A DNA stretch of 64,000 nt from Cladobotryum mycophilum (GCA_036429605.1 JAVFKD010000010.1:682001-746000), one strand, 5' to 3'; counted from the first letter of the stretch, positions 1 to 10,592 are shown. Notes: generated by a model from the letters alone, not told the origin. Numbers and translations: made by a program.

Positions 1-584
1 CTAAAATGCCTTTTTATAGAGTTAATCGGAGGTATAACAAATGATATTGATTAAATTCTTTTTTTATTCGTCGTCCATCTTTGGGGTTGAGGGCGCCGAG
101 GCTGCAAAACGCGGCTATCATCCTTGTGGCCTTTTTGCCGATAAGACTTCACGGCATCCCGCCTAAACTTGGTAATCCTTTGCATAAGGAGTTGGACGTG
201 TTTCACTTTCTTGAACGTCTGTGATCCCTTTGGCTGTTCCCATCTCACTAATGAAATGTTGGTCTCCCCATAACTGTGACAAACTGGCCGCATTAATAGG
301 ACAGCAGCGGGCCCGAGGCGAACGGCGAGGCGCACAGATTAGGCATCAAGGTAACATGAACCAATGATAGAAAACCTTGGCAACGTCTGTAGATGGCTTT
401 CTTCTTATTCTGTGAGGCGGGGTATTTTGACCGATGGAGTGTTGCCAGCGTAATGTTCGTCAGATGTATGTCGCATAACACTGTCAGCGCTTTGAAACGC
501 AGGAAGAGTGATGCTAGGAAGTCTTCAGCTCTCATCAGAGTTGCTTCCATGCTAACTTAGACATACAGGCCTCTCCATATTTGC
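1..584. other. Intergenic / 3' flank, no gene recognised
   Basis: Only short overlapping frames of under 95 codons occur here on both strands and none resembles a known domain. It lies downstream of the minus-strand gene that ends at 585, so part of it is probably that gene's 3' UTR. I see no repeat or RNA gene. Confidence 0.4.
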
Positions 585-1801
585 TTATGCTATACTAGGC
601 CTCTCGAAGTCTGTGCTTTGCTCTACTGCAGTGTTGATTCTTAGGGTCGATGTTGTCCCAGCATCCTCATTCTGGCCATCATGCTCTTTTCCAGCGGGGC
701 CCTCACTTTGTGGATCATCAAATTGTGTAGTCCCAATCGGTCTAGCTAAAAGCCATTGGATTACGAGTTGTCCATCTGCTGGTACTGTGTCATCGCCACT
801 GATCAAGTTTAAATGACGTGAGACTCGGACATGGAAATGATCATATTCCCAGTGCATCTGGAGGATACGACCACCACCTTGATAGAAACTGAATGCCAAG
901 AGCTGAATATCATTTGTCAGTGTGAAATTTGGTCGTCCACAAGCGGCTTTAGTACTCACGGGAAACGTGTGGTGTGTAGTCCAGACACGCAGAGAGAGAT
1001 TATGTCGTAAAAACAGAAGGGCGTTCAATAGCTCGCTCCGTCGAATGCTGTCATCAGGCTTGAAGGTATCTTCAAGAATAGCAACAGAGTGGGAAACATC
1101 TGGATTCTGAAACATGTCATCGGATGGCTTAAAGATGAAACTCCTATGTAAGGCGTATTCGTGGACGGTATTCATGGATGGGAGCCAGTGTCGTTGGCGA
1201 TATTTGACCTTGGTTGGATTTTTGGGGTTGCTGCCAAGCATATAGATCAGTCAACTGTTTCCGTGTGCCCCACGGCCCAAAACTACACTCACTAATTGGG
1301 AACCCAGTAGGGATTGTCCTCGGTCAGAACTCTCCCAAAATCTTTGTCCTGTACCCAATCCACAAGAATGTCTGAATAGACGGAAGAAAAGGGCTCTACG
1401 TCGCTCAATTCATGCTGATAATAAAGTGGACGACCGCAAATATCTTGTGGATCGATACATGGCCACCCTTCACCCCTCTTTTCGAATCTGCCGATGTATC
1501 CTGCCGCCTTGGAAGGCGAACCCATGACGAAGAAGCGCGGTTCGATATCAATCGGTTCCGCTTCATCGATCTGGAATTCAGCCCCGCGCACGATACCGAG
1601 GGCATCCAGATCTTGGCTAGAAAGGAGCGGCTTTTCGACCATTTTCTCGAGTTTTCGCTTGAGGTTGGTGTACTGGTGATAGAGACTGATGTGCCACTCG
1701 ATTTGGGGATCTGGATGCGGTCGAGGCAGAGATTCGATGAATCGCCGGAAGCTTATCTCTTTAGGTTTCCGCTTTTTTACAAGTCGTCTTCTTCGCATCA
1801 T
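585..1801 (-). CDS. Fungal hypothetical protein, two exons, 384 aa
   Basis: I do not recognise the family. Exon 1 runs 1801-1293 and exon 2 1230-585, separated by a 62-bp intron (GTGAGT donor, CAG acceptor, CTGAT-like branch point). Joining in phase 2 keeps the frame and gives 384 residues. The start is the ATG at 1801 (a second ATG follows at once); the longer upstream frame lacks coding character. The N-terminus is very basic (MMRRRRLVKKRKPK) and could act as a nuclear or nucleolar signal, which is inference. The middle is rich in W, Y, P and D. The C-terminal ~45 residues are acidic/polar and look disordered. No transmembrane segment or signal peptide is visible. It stands alone, with a short tandem repeat about 300 bp upstream. 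Confidence 0.7.
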
Positions 1802-2084
1802 TTTGAGAGGGATTGTGCGATAAGATGTTGTGATGGATGGTCGGATGCGAATGCGATGTTGGTAAAGTGTCGTCGCGATGGGAGGCTTTGTTTGTGTTGA
1901 GGTTTGTCGATGTTTCGGATTGGAATGAATCCAATTAGCTGTTGGCAGCGGTGACGTCGCGTGGGTTGCGAGCCACCCAGTGACATTATGCGCCACATTC
2001 CCCCGCCACACTTTGATACAGCTGCAGCCTCGCCTTGGTGTTTGACATTTTTGCAATTCTGTTTAATACTACCTACTTGTAGTG

Positions 2085-2128
2085 CCCAGTATGCAATATG
2101 TAGTATGTAGTATGTAGTATGCAGTAGA
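2085..2128. repeat. Short tandem repeat, 7-bp GTAGTAT-type unit
   Basis: About five imperfect copies of a GTAGTAT/GTAGTATGCA unit lie in the region upstream of the minus-strand gene starting at 1801. This is a simple-sequence tract; no function is evident. Confidence 0.6.
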
Positions 2129-2649
2129 TTTACAGATTTAAGCTGTTAGCTAGATGCTACCTGTGAATTACTGTTTCTACAATCTTCATTTACTGATTCG
2201 GATGTAAGTTGGTAGGGTGCTGGCGCAGTTCCAGGCCAGTCCACAGATCCCCAAGTCAATCGGCTCGATGAATGCGCCGCCTTATACGTGCCGAGTTCCG
2301 ATCAGATTAGACTCCACAATCCAGACCAACATAAAGCCCCACAGAAGTGCCCCAAGGCATCCATGCATGGCTGCTTAGGTGGGTTGTGCATTTGGAATGC
2401 AGCTCTCGTTAACCTAACCTACAGTCCTCTATTAACCTACTCAAGCATTGGACAGATGATCGACACGATACGTGGATCTATGGATGGCTATTACATTGAT
2501 AAGGATAATGCACCAGCTAGGGCATCATTCTGGCTAAAAAGAGCAGCCTAATGGAGTTTAGATAGAGTCACCAAATCCATATGTTTCCATGGCTAAGACC
2601 GACCAAGCACACACTCAGGTTACCTCACCAAATAGACAGATTTGTCACG
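2129..2649. other. Intergenic between divergent genes, no gene recognised
   Basis: The sequence has normal GC and small frames only. It separates the divergent minus-strand hypothetical gene and the plus-strand beta-lactamase-like pseudogene, so it would hold both promoters. I recognise no specific element. Confidence 0.35.
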
Positions 2650-3654
2650 ATGAAAACTTCAATCCTTCTTTCGCAGCTTCAATCAGTCCTACAAACTTTT
2701 ACAATAGCACCACCATGTCTTGCAAGCCTCTCCAATGATGTCCTTCGATTTAGCGCGCCAGAGCCTGTGGGCATGCTGTCTGAGCCCCTCAACGCAATGG
2801 TTGCCAACTTCACCGAGAAGCGAAACTGGACGAGCCACTCCTTCAACCAAGTAGTTCCGATTCAGCCCGGAGGCACCACCCCAACCGCCCACAAAGGTAT
2901 TATTGTGAGTCACTTGGCCTTTGGGAAGCGCAATTCTCAGCCAACAGCTGCAGAGCCATCCTGGGTCGAAATACGTTTACTCGGACCCCAACTTTATGGC
3001 GCTCATGCTCGTCGTTGAAAAGGTTACGGCTAAGCATCTCGATGAGGTTATTTACGAATACACTTGTGCCATGGGGATGACCAACACATTCTTCAACCGC
3101 GGCAATGTTGAAGGCAAGAAATCTGCATTCCGTGGCCGAATGGCTACAGAGGAGTTTCAGCGCGAGGTTGAAGGACCCAGTGTGCCCTGACCGACCACAG
3201 CCAGTTTGCGGTACCGTCCATGATGAGAATGCATATGGCCTGGATGGAGTGTCCGGTCATGCTGGCGTCTTCTCCACAGTCTTAGACACGGCGCGGTTCT
3301 GCCAGATGATTCTCAACAACGGTATCTATGGCGGCCACCGCATCCTGTCCAAGGAATCCGTAGATCTCGTCTTCCAACTTCAAAGCCCGCTTCGGTGCTG
3401 GTTCAGAGCACGGTATAGGACTCGGGCTGAATCAGTATTACACGGTGGGGCCAATGGCAAATTTGCTTGCTGCAAATCATAACGGACTTATGGGAACTTC
3501 AATGGTGATTGACAGGGCGAGCGATACGTTGCTCTTGCACTTTTCAAACCGAGTGCATCCATCTCAAGGGTGGTAGAGCAACAACATTATGGGAGAGACT
3601 TTGGGGGCCTGGGTAGCTACAGCACTGGGGAGGACAGTGGAGTTTCCATTATAA
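2650..3654 (+). pseudogene. Broken beta-lactamase-fold serine hydrolase (AmiE/class-C-like)
   Basis: Homology can be followed in three frames. It starts with a secretion-like N-terminus from the ATG at 2650, then a region with PGGTT and HKGIIVSHLAFGKR. Next comes KYVYSDPNFMALMLVVEKVT (the YxN-type motif, here YSD), then GTVHDENAYGLDGVSGHAG and the C-terminal part with NHNG in place of the HTG/KTG triad. The VHDENA..GV.GHAG..ST signature is typical of the beta-lactamase domain that partners bacterial NagZ (B. subtilis AmiE/YbbE type). Defects: at about 2930 a stretch is missing that in relatives contains the SxxK nucleophile (roughly 60-70 residues, inferred from my memory of the family). Frame changes lie near 3187 and 3380, and an in-frame TAG lies in the block near 3572. 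Loss of the catalytic serine makes a true pseudogene likely. The secreted GH3 enzyme at 9.3 kb is a functional relative of its usual bacterial partner. Confidence 0.75.
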
Positions 3655-5689
3655 AATCCGTGACTCCGGTTGCGTAATTGAATTCGAAAACAACTCCGGT
3701 ATTTGTTTCAGATGCGTACATGATAGGTACTCCTGAGAAATCTTGGCTTAAATTTGTGAATCAGAAGCTCGCTTATAGTTGACAAGCTACGTAATGGAGT
3801 ACTCTGTACTCTGTAGAACCCTGATTACAGCGGTTGACGACTGTTCGCCCTTGCGTTCCATGCCCACATGACGGCATCCGTGAGCGGCTTGTATAGTTGC
3901 CGATAATTAGGGGTGTTTCAAATTTTGAAATGGGACGGCTAATGTGAGATTTGGTGTCCACCCTTGACAATTGACCGGCATTAGTCAGGTGGCATCGTCA
4001 TGTGTTTGATAGTATGAACCCCGCCCACACTTTATCCAACGACCTATTATCATATTATCCCGTCTTTCAGCTTTTGTCTTGAACTCTAAGGTGGAACCTG
4101 GTTGTGAATTTTGGTCATGGGATATGATGTTTGAAGCTTTCAATTGGGCTCCGAGATGATCGACGTCAGCTTAACATAGGGAGAGGTGTGGAAATGAGAG
4201 AGAGGCAAAAGCACAGTGCATGTCTCATTCCTGCGACATCACAGCCAACTGACAAAGCGGGATTTGGCTCAACGGCGGAGACATTGTCAATGAGTTAGGT
4301 TTGTGGGATGGGTTGTCTCAGCAAAGGTTTCTGTTCAGCTTACTCTAGCCATTGTCTTCACATAATATACAGAGTATAGCGGCAACTACATGAGCCGATA
4401 TACATGGCGCCAAGGTGAGGTTACTTAGAGGTGATGTAGATAGCTTATGCAAGGGAGTGAGGCCTAGCCCACCGGAGCCGCCCTAGCTCACGGAAGCTAC
4501 CCCAGTCCCACCCACCTCCACAATGAAGGCCAGTACTCTGTTCCAGCTTGCGTCCAAATTCAGATGTAACCACATCGGCACAAAAACGCCCTGCGGTACA
4601 GTTCCGGTTCCAGAGTAGCTCCAAAGCGGGATTACATTTCCAAAAAGAGAAAACCTGTACACTGCAAGGGCTGTTAGATCCATACCTCCTGTTTGCATTA
4701 CCCTACCATCATCTTCGACGTTCAACGGTAGTCGCTATCCATATTGACGTTTTAACCGCCCGGAATTGTACCTTTTATGAAATTGTGCGAAGGGCTTCTT
4801 GCAGTGCCGTTTCATCTGCGCTTCATTGAAGAGGCTAGTGACAGTTGATAAAGTAATCAGTCAAATATGCAGTCTACCCCTTGAATGTTCCACATCTCAA
4901 TAGTTTGCCCATGCTAGTACGATATACTTTGCCTATCAAACAATTTTTACTTTTCTGATCCCTTGATAATTATGGGTACTGATTTCTTACAAGCTGGTTG
5001 GCTACTTTCCCCTTGATCTGAACCCCAGCCAGGTCACGTCGTGTGAAACAATCAAGGGATAGATTATAGATACCTCGTATATGGACTTACTCATACTTCA
5101 GTATGTACTTGGCCCAAGGCGTAAGTAGCCACGTACCGACAAGGGCTTTAAGACCAGGGGTATATTGTATCTTATTATTCAAGTACTATTCAAATACCCT
5201 ATATTAAAATAAATCCGTAAAAGCTAACACAAATTCTTGTAAATCATATGAATATTCTACACTACTAACAATATCTATATATCTCTATTCTATCCTATTT
5301 TTACATATTTACTTTATATATCTATATATTCTATGTTTTATTCTTTATTCAATCTGTATTTGATGCAAGACATCTCAAGACTGCTGTATGATGTTTCTTA
5401 AGCCCCTTTAGCTACCAGACCCACTATGGCTATTTACCCATTTGACCAAGTGTCTCGAATATGGGCTTGCTCATACTTCAGTATGTGAGTATCACTGAGA
5501 GAATTAAGTTGTCTCATTGTCATTGTAGCCAAGAGCTTGTAAGACACAAACAAGACGGAAGACAAGACGGAATAGAGATTCGGCATTGCCTGTGACTCCT
5601 TTGTTAGGGGCCTAATCTCTCTGCTAACTGCCTTGAACTGCTCATTCATTCTCAGGAGGCGAAGCATCTGTCACATAGTAGCCCATAAC
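3655..5689. other. Long intergenic region with an AT-rich stretch (5160-5350)
   Basis: No gene is supported. A minus-strand frame at 4483-4725 (80 codons) has protein-like composition but no recognisable domain. The stretch 5160-5350 is strongly AT-rich, like small RIP-eroded relics elsewhere in the window. A short motif (CTCATACTTCAGTATGT) occurs near 5090 and again near 5470, flanking the AT-rich stretch as a possible duplicated end of an old insertion; that reading is inference. Confidence 0.4.
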
Positions 5690-5697
5690 TATTTATA
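5690..5697 (+). promoter_or_regulatory. TATA-like box upstream of the pore-forming protein gene
   Basis: TATTTATA lies about 117 bp before the ATG at 5814, with a C/A-rich leader between. Its position and composition fit a core promoter of a highly expressed fungal gene, but no transcript data are available. Confidence 0.45.
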
Positions 5698-5722
5698 CCT
5701 CGTGAGGGCCCCCTCATTTAAG

Positions 5723-5794
5723 TTCAACAAGCACTCCAACAATCACTTCAACAAGCACTCCAACAATCACTTCAACAAACACTCTAAGCATCAC
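5723..5794 (+). repeat. 24-bp direct repeats in the 5' leader
   Basis: Two identical 24-bp units (5723-5746, 5747-5770; each begins TTCAACAAGCACTCCAAC) are followed by a third, diverged copy (5771-5794). They sit between the TATA-like box and the start codon, so they are probably transcribed as 5' UTR. The repeated CAACAA/CACTCC composition is unstructured on inspection. Confidence 0.8.
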
Positions 5795-5813
5795 CAAGAC
5801 TCCAAAGTCCACT

Positions 5814-7115
5814 ATGAAACCAATCTCCATCTCCCAGTTCTTCTTCTTCATATCTCCTTTCATCACCGTCAACGCCTCGCCTCACAAAAGGGCCCTCAAG
5901 TCTCATATTTACGACGAGCTCAGCATCGCCGTGACCAATGAATATGAGCTTGTTACGAACGATCGGGGCGGAGAGTCTAAAAGATCGATTGGTCTTTGGC
6001 ACCCAAAACCAAATGGTGAATTTCGTCCCCTGGGTGCCATCGCCATAAACTCAAACAGGGATGACCCCAACGGCAAGAGAGCCACCATGCTTGTGGCAAT
6101 GAGCCCAGGAGAGAAAAAGGATCCGCCAGCCCTCAAGGAACCTGAGGACTGGGAACTCATCTGGTCTGATGAGGGCGGCAATGCGGACAAAAACACTGCC
6201 ATTTGGATGCCGAAGGCTCCAGATGGTTATGTGGCAATGGGTCACTCTGTCACTAACGGGAACCGCGCCAAGCCCTCCAATGACATTATCTGGTGTGTGC
6301 GAAAGGATCTTGCCAAGCGAGGCATGTATAACGATGCCACAATTTGGGACAACCGTGGTGTAACATCAGAAGAAGACACCGCTACATGGGAGGTTATACC
6401 TGCCCCAAATGACGACGATGAAGATGACAAAAGCGCTCAATTCTTCCCCCTTTACGCCGGCACTTTTTTGTATTCTAAAGGCTACAACCGCCCTACCACT
6501 CCAAGCTGGCTTCTCACCATCAAGCTCCCAAGCAACTATGTCAACTTCACCGCGGAAGCACCGAAAGTAAAGGCAGGCCATATTCCCCCCGTGGACAAGG
6601 TCTTCAACAAGATAAAGCAAGCAAACGTCACATTGCCCCTGACATCCATGTTCGCGCCAAATGAGGCCAGGATCATGGAAGAAATTAATGATCCCTTCTA
6701 TACCATCAGCAAGTCCGTTGGGTGGCTGGTCAAGAATGTCTTGATCAATGACCAGTCTGGAACACTCAACCATACCGACACCGTCGAGTATGGCATTTCG
6801 TCGGAGCAGAGCAAAACGTTTGAGCACACTGCCGGTGTATCAATCACGGCAACAACAGGTATTACGACAGGTTTTTCGTCCGCGGAATTCTCCGTCAGCC
6901 TCAACTACCAGTTTACCGCCTCCAGCAGCTCCTCGTTCGGCGAGTACGTGCACAAGACAACAACCGATTCACTCGATATTCAAGACCGTGCTACCATCGT
7001 TCTGTTCCGCAAGCGAGAGGTTATCAAGGTTACTCGCACGGATGGAAGTCTCATCAAGCGAGAGGTTATCATGGCCAATGAGGCAGCAGTAATCCGTCAG
7101 GTTGAGGAGGCTTAA
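5814..7115 (+). CDS. Secreted Vps62-domain plus aerolysin-like beta-pore-forming protein
   Basis: An intact single exon encodes 433 aa. Residues 1-21 form a signal peptide (hydrophobic FFFFISPFITVNA core) with a probable Kex2-like KR at 25-26. Residues ~37-196 match the Vps62 (DUF946) fold, with repeated LWHPKPNGEFRPLG, AIWMPKAPDGYVAMG and ATIWDNRG units. Residues ~205-430 have the composition of an aerolysin/ETX-MTX2 beta-pore module: a long amphipathic Ser/Thr-rich stretch (~318-385, alternating T/S/G with hydrophobics) that would form the membrane hairpin. In known proteins of this architecture the Vps62 part is a targeting/binding domain and the C-terminal part oligomerises into a pore; several are insecticidal in bacteria. 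A role in killing hosts or competitors is inference. No intron is seen, consistent with (not proof of) bacterial origin. It lies between a beta-lactamase-like pseudogene and a NagZ-type gene. Confidence 0.75.
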   Translation: MKPISISQFFFFISPFITVNASPHKRALKSHIYDELSIAVTNEYELVTNDRGGESKRSIGLWHPKPNGEFRPLGAIAINSNRDDPNGKRATMLVAMSPGEKKDPPALKEPEDWELIWSDEGGNADKNTAIWMPKAPDGYVAMGHSVTNGNRAKPSNDIIWCVRKDLAKRGMYNDATIWDNRGVTSEEDTATWEVIPAPNDDDEDDKSAQFFPLYAGTFLYSKGYNRPTTPSWLLTIKLPSNYVNFTAEAPKVKAGHIPPVDKVFNKIKQANVTLPLTSMFAPNEARIMEEINDPFYTISKSVGWLVKNVLINDQSGTLNHTDTVEYGISSEQSKTFEHTAGVSITATTGITTGFSSAEFSVSLNYQFTASSSSSFGEYVHKTTTDSLDIQDRATIVLFRKREVIKVTRTDGSLIKREVIMANEAAVIRQVEEA

Positions 7116-7751
7116 ACCTTCAACCCCCGGATAACGGTTGAGTAAGTCGGTTTCGAGTAGGGTATGTGGATGAACGCTCTTGATCCACCCATTTGGCGGG
7201 ATTTTGGCTGTTGAATGTGATGTGTGTGCCTGGTATTTCCTTTACCATTTTCCTGTTGGCATTATTATGTTTTGCAACTGCTTGCCTGTTCTCCAAACAA
7301 CGTCTGTTACTATTTTCTGACGGAATGCGCATATGCTTTGTTCATTCCATCTTTCATTACATGTTACTTTACATTCTACTTGGCTGCCCGCCAGCCTTTT
7401 TAGTCACAGCTGCCAAATTATAATTACATTCATTATCTACCAACGAAACTCTTGCCTCACCTTTTGACTGTTACCCAATATATACCTTTGCACTCTAGTT
7501 CCCTACTGCCGTTCTCATATTGCCGAACCTGTTGTAGTTTTGGGACTAATTGATCGCTTTGTCCACATACCCAACCCCATTTACCAGCAGAATCCCTGCT
7601 GTGTTTCGCCCTGCCAGGAATAACCTCCAGCATCACTGAATTTGGTCGCCTGATGGCACTGAAAATGGAGGTGGAGACGAATCCCTGGGAACTGCAGATT
7701 TCCGGTCGCTCTGCTATCCTCGTAGTTAGCAAGAGCTTGTATGGACTGGAT
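7116..7751. other. Intergenic, no gene recognised
   Basis: This is the 3' flank of the pore-forming gene and the 3' flank of the minus-strand membrane-protein relic. Short frames only. Confidence 0.35.
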
Positions 7752-8510
7752 TTAAGGCTTAATTACTTGATCTATAGGCTCAGATATGACCTTAACCAGT
7801 CCGCAAATGCCGACGATGAATGGAATTAGCTGGTCCACCGTATTAATATTGTAGACACCGGTGACGGAGTTCCAATGCGGAGTTAACTCCACAGCAAGCA
7901 GGGAATATAGTAAAGAAAATCCATGGAGCGTAGGAAAGCGCACATCCAAAATTCTGTCTTGATCTTTCCGGTACCTAACTTCCATGTCCATATCATCCCT
8001 ATTGATACCTTTCTAGTCCCCATGTTTCCCGTCCCTCAAACGTAATTGGCGGATAGAGTAAATAGCCGTGATGATGATGATGATGATGATGATGATGAGC
8101 ATAGCATAGAAAATAGCCAAAGCAGTAACGAAGTACCCAACAGCCGAGTTGTATAGGGAAACTTTGCTAAACAAGAAGCTGAATATCCCACATGGAGTCT
8201 CGAGAAACTTTCGCTTCATGCCGTCGAGCCAGAACCAACTGCAATAAACAGCCGCCGCAATATATGTCGTTGTCTGTAGGGTACTTGACATCCATTCAGT
8301 TCTTCTATGCTTTTCTTCATTTTGCCTGCTTTCGTAGACTACCCGGCCAAACCGATTTCCGCAGTATGAAGGCCACCAAAAATAAAAATATGTCAAGGCC
8401 AGCATCTCAGCAACGTAGGTTGGTTCGCCACATGCCGTGATGACGAAAATACTGATGACTATGGCAATACCGAACGTCAAATATGCAATAGCTACCTCGC
8501 GACCTGCTTT
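7752..8510 (-). pseudogene. Decayed multi-spanning membrane protein gene
   Basis: One minus-strand frame runs from about 8510 to 7752 and is interrupted by a single TAG at 8010-8012. Before the stop there are three to four hydrophobic segments (AYLTFGIAIVISIFVITAC; MLALTYFYFWW; TTTYIAAAVYCSWFWLDG; AVGYFVTALAIFYAMLIIII). After it come TLHGFSLLYSLLAVEL and QLIPFIVGICGLVKV. The order W-N-x-x-x-x-V-Y...QLIPFIVGxxGLxKV resembles the C-terminus of a common fungal polytopic family of unknown function. No convincing start or upstream exon was found, so the gene seems 5'-truncated, or upstream exons are unrecognised. The poly-Ile run is encoded by an ATC/GAT microsatellite (8063-8098). An unrecognised intron spanning the TAG is possible but no good splice pair was seen. 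Confidence 0.5.
8063..8098. repeat. (GAT)n / (ATC)n microsatellite
   Basis: About eleven GAT units occur on the + strand. On the minus strand they encode a poly-isoleucine run inside a membrane segment of the relic gene. Confidence 0.9.
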
Positions 8511-9314
8511 GGGGCATCATATATAGCAGAGAGGTTGGGAGGATAGCCTATGATAAGCTATGAGAGAAGTCATGAACAGCTTGAGTTCATTTTCTGATGA
8601 TTTTGATGGCAGAAAATAAGGCTTTGGAGGTTGGGATTCAGAAAGTGTAGGGTATATATAAGGTATCAAGTGATATGGGATGGGTGGGCCGTTGGGCATA
8701 CCTGAATTCAGGGGACTGCATTTCAGGTATTGACGCATAGCTGTTTACACGTAATGATCAACTATTATGCTGTAAGATACCGTGTTGATAGGTTCACCAC
8801 ATATCAGACCAGTGGCGGTCTTTGCTCGGTGTGTGAAATATATGCAAGACTCTTAACTGGCTAGCTCTGTGGAGACGAACAACAGGAATATAATCTCACT
8901 GCTTGCGGTATGTGGAGGAGAACATTGTAACCTGGTAACACCACAACAGTTGGCTGGCTGCATTCTAGAACTGTTATAACGTCTGTGTTGAGATGGGACT
9001 CTTGTTGTATTGTCAACATTTATTCTTCACCAATTTTATCCTGACGTGAGATGTAAATGTTGTCGAAACCAAGTCATGCGACCTTTCTCTATTAGGAAGG
9101 CAGCTAAATAGATACATTAGGTTACAGCTGTTGCATTGCAGATCTTCATGGGATGTCAAGCAATTTCGTTGAAAGTAAGCTCGATCAAACATTGAGCCGA
9201 ACTTGCGCATAGAGTTTCACATAAAACTCGCATGTATTATAACATGTCAGGCGTGTTACCATCTGCACTCAATTGCTCAAACATAAATCAGCGAAAAGAA
9301 AAGGCTCTTTCACA
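8511..9314. other. Intergenic, no gene recognised
   Basis: Divergent region between the minus-strand membrane-protein relic and the plus-strand GH3 gene. A TATATAAGG-like sequence near 8655 could be a core promoter; otherwise I see nothing. Confidence 0.35.
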
Positions 9315-10415
9315 ATGCATTCATCAATTCTGCATACATCTTTCTTAATCATCATCACAGCAGGATTCTCTTCTGCCACCACAGACCTCGATATCCTCGC
9401 TGGTCAACATGTCATCTACTCCTACCCACTCACCAGTCAACCTCCGCAGCAACTCCTCGACCTCACCCGAGCCGGCCTCGTCGGCGGCATCATCCTTTTT
9501 GGTGAAAACATCGACGCCAACACTTCAGCAGCAATCAACTCTCTGCGCACCGCGTACGCAGCTTCACCCGCCCCCGCACTCTTGAAGAAACATACAGGTA
9601 AAGATGCGCATCTCCTCATAACCACTGATCAAGAAGGCGGACAGGTCCGGCGCATCAAAAACGGAGAGCCAAAACTGTCCGCCAAGCAAATTGGATCTTC
9701 ACCCGATCCCGTTGCCACCGGAAAAGCTGCCGGAGGGGGCGCCGCGCAGACGCTCAGGGAGTATAACCTCAATGCCAATCTCGCGCCCGTGCTGGATGTG
9801 TATCGCAAGCCCGGAGACTTTGAAGATTACTATCAGCGCTCGTTTGGGAACACGTCAAAGATGGCGATTGATGCGGCGGTGCCGTTCATTCGAGCCCAGC
9901 AGGCAGCTGGCGTAGCCGCGGCGGCGAAACATTTCCCTGGATTGGGCGCCGCGTCGCATGAGGCGAATACTGATGAGAGGCCGGTTACGCTGGACGTGTC
10001 TCTTTCAGATCTCCGCACTATTGACGAGGATCCATACGTCGCTGCCATAGCCGCCGGCGTGGAAATGGTCATGACCTCGTGGGCAATCTACCCATCCTTC
10101 GACACCCTCCCAGCCGGTCTCAGTAGTAGATGGATAAAGGACGAACTGCGCGGGCGTCTTGGCTTCAAGGGCGTGACCATCACAGACGCAATGGAAGCAG
10201 GTGCACTAAAGAGCTTCGGAAGCAATGCAGAGGTGGCGGTTGTAGCAGCAAAGGCAGGCATGGATATCTTGTTGGCGAGTGGGCGGAATGTGACACAGGG
10301 AGATGAGATTCGCACAGCGCTGGTGCAGGGGTTGCAGAGTGGGAAATTGGATAGCAAAGAGTTTGATGAGGCGACGAAGAGGATTGTGGATATGAGGAGT
10401 AGGTTATGGGCATAA
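9315..10415 (+). CDS. Secreted NagZ-type GH3 beta-N-acetylglucosaminidase-like enzyme
   Basis: A single exon encodes 366 aa. The ATG at 9315 is chosen because it begins a clear signal peptide (residues 1-20, ILHTSFLIIITAGFSS); an in-frame non-ATG extension is not credible. GH3 (alpha/beta)8 landmarks in order: GGIILFGENI (57-66), TTDQEGGQVRR (103-113), NLAPVLDV (155-162), AKHFPGLGA (204-212), VMTSWAIYP (252-260), and GVTITDAMEAGAL (286-298) with the expected catalytic Asp at 291. Length and order fit the single-domain NagZ group, which cleaves N-acetylglucosaminyl or muropeptide-type beta-linkages. The loop after KHFPG reads LGAASHEANTDE instead of the common HGDT..DSH, so the usual Asp-His acid/base dyad is not obvious. 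Extracellular action is inferred from the signal peptide. Substrate (peptidoglycan or chitin fragments) is not determinable here. Confidence 0.85.
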   Translation: MHSSILHTSFLIIITAGFSSATTDLDILAGQHVIYSYPLTSQPPQQLLDLTRAGLVGGIILFGENIDANTSAAINSLRTAYAASPAPALLKKHTGKDAHLLITTDQEGGQVRRIKNGEPKLSAKQIGSSPDPVATGKAAGGGAAQTLREYNLNANLAPVLDVYRKPGDFEDYYQRSFGNTSKMAIDAAVPFIRAQQAAGVAAAAKHFPGLGAASHEANTDERPVTLDVSLSDLRTIDEDPYVAAIAAGVEMVMTSWAIYPSFDTLPAGLSSRWIKDELRGRLGFKGVTITDAMEAGALKSFGSNAEVAVVAAKAGMDILLASGRNVTQGDEIRTALVQGLQSGKLDSKEFDEATKRIVDMRSRLWA

Positions 10416-10592
10416 AATTGCTTTTCTTTATAATGATTGTCTATACAACTTGACTTTGTTCATCTATTTGCACCATAATGCAATCATTTCCCTTTGGCAG
10501 CTGTGTTCTTTGCCCTATCATAATCATCACACCACAGCCCTTGCCAGCACTTTATGTGCACCCCACAAGATATCCTCTCCAATGGAGAAGCC

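Noticed and set aside
4483..4725. An 80-codon minus-strand frame with protein-like composition
   Set aside because: No start context, signal peptide or domain; could be a relic but not supportable.
8517..8738. Minus-strand frame as an upstream exon of the membrane-protein relic
   Set aside because: It shares the frame but is separated by a stop, has no hydrophobic segment expected of the family and overlaps a TATATAAGG-like promoter.
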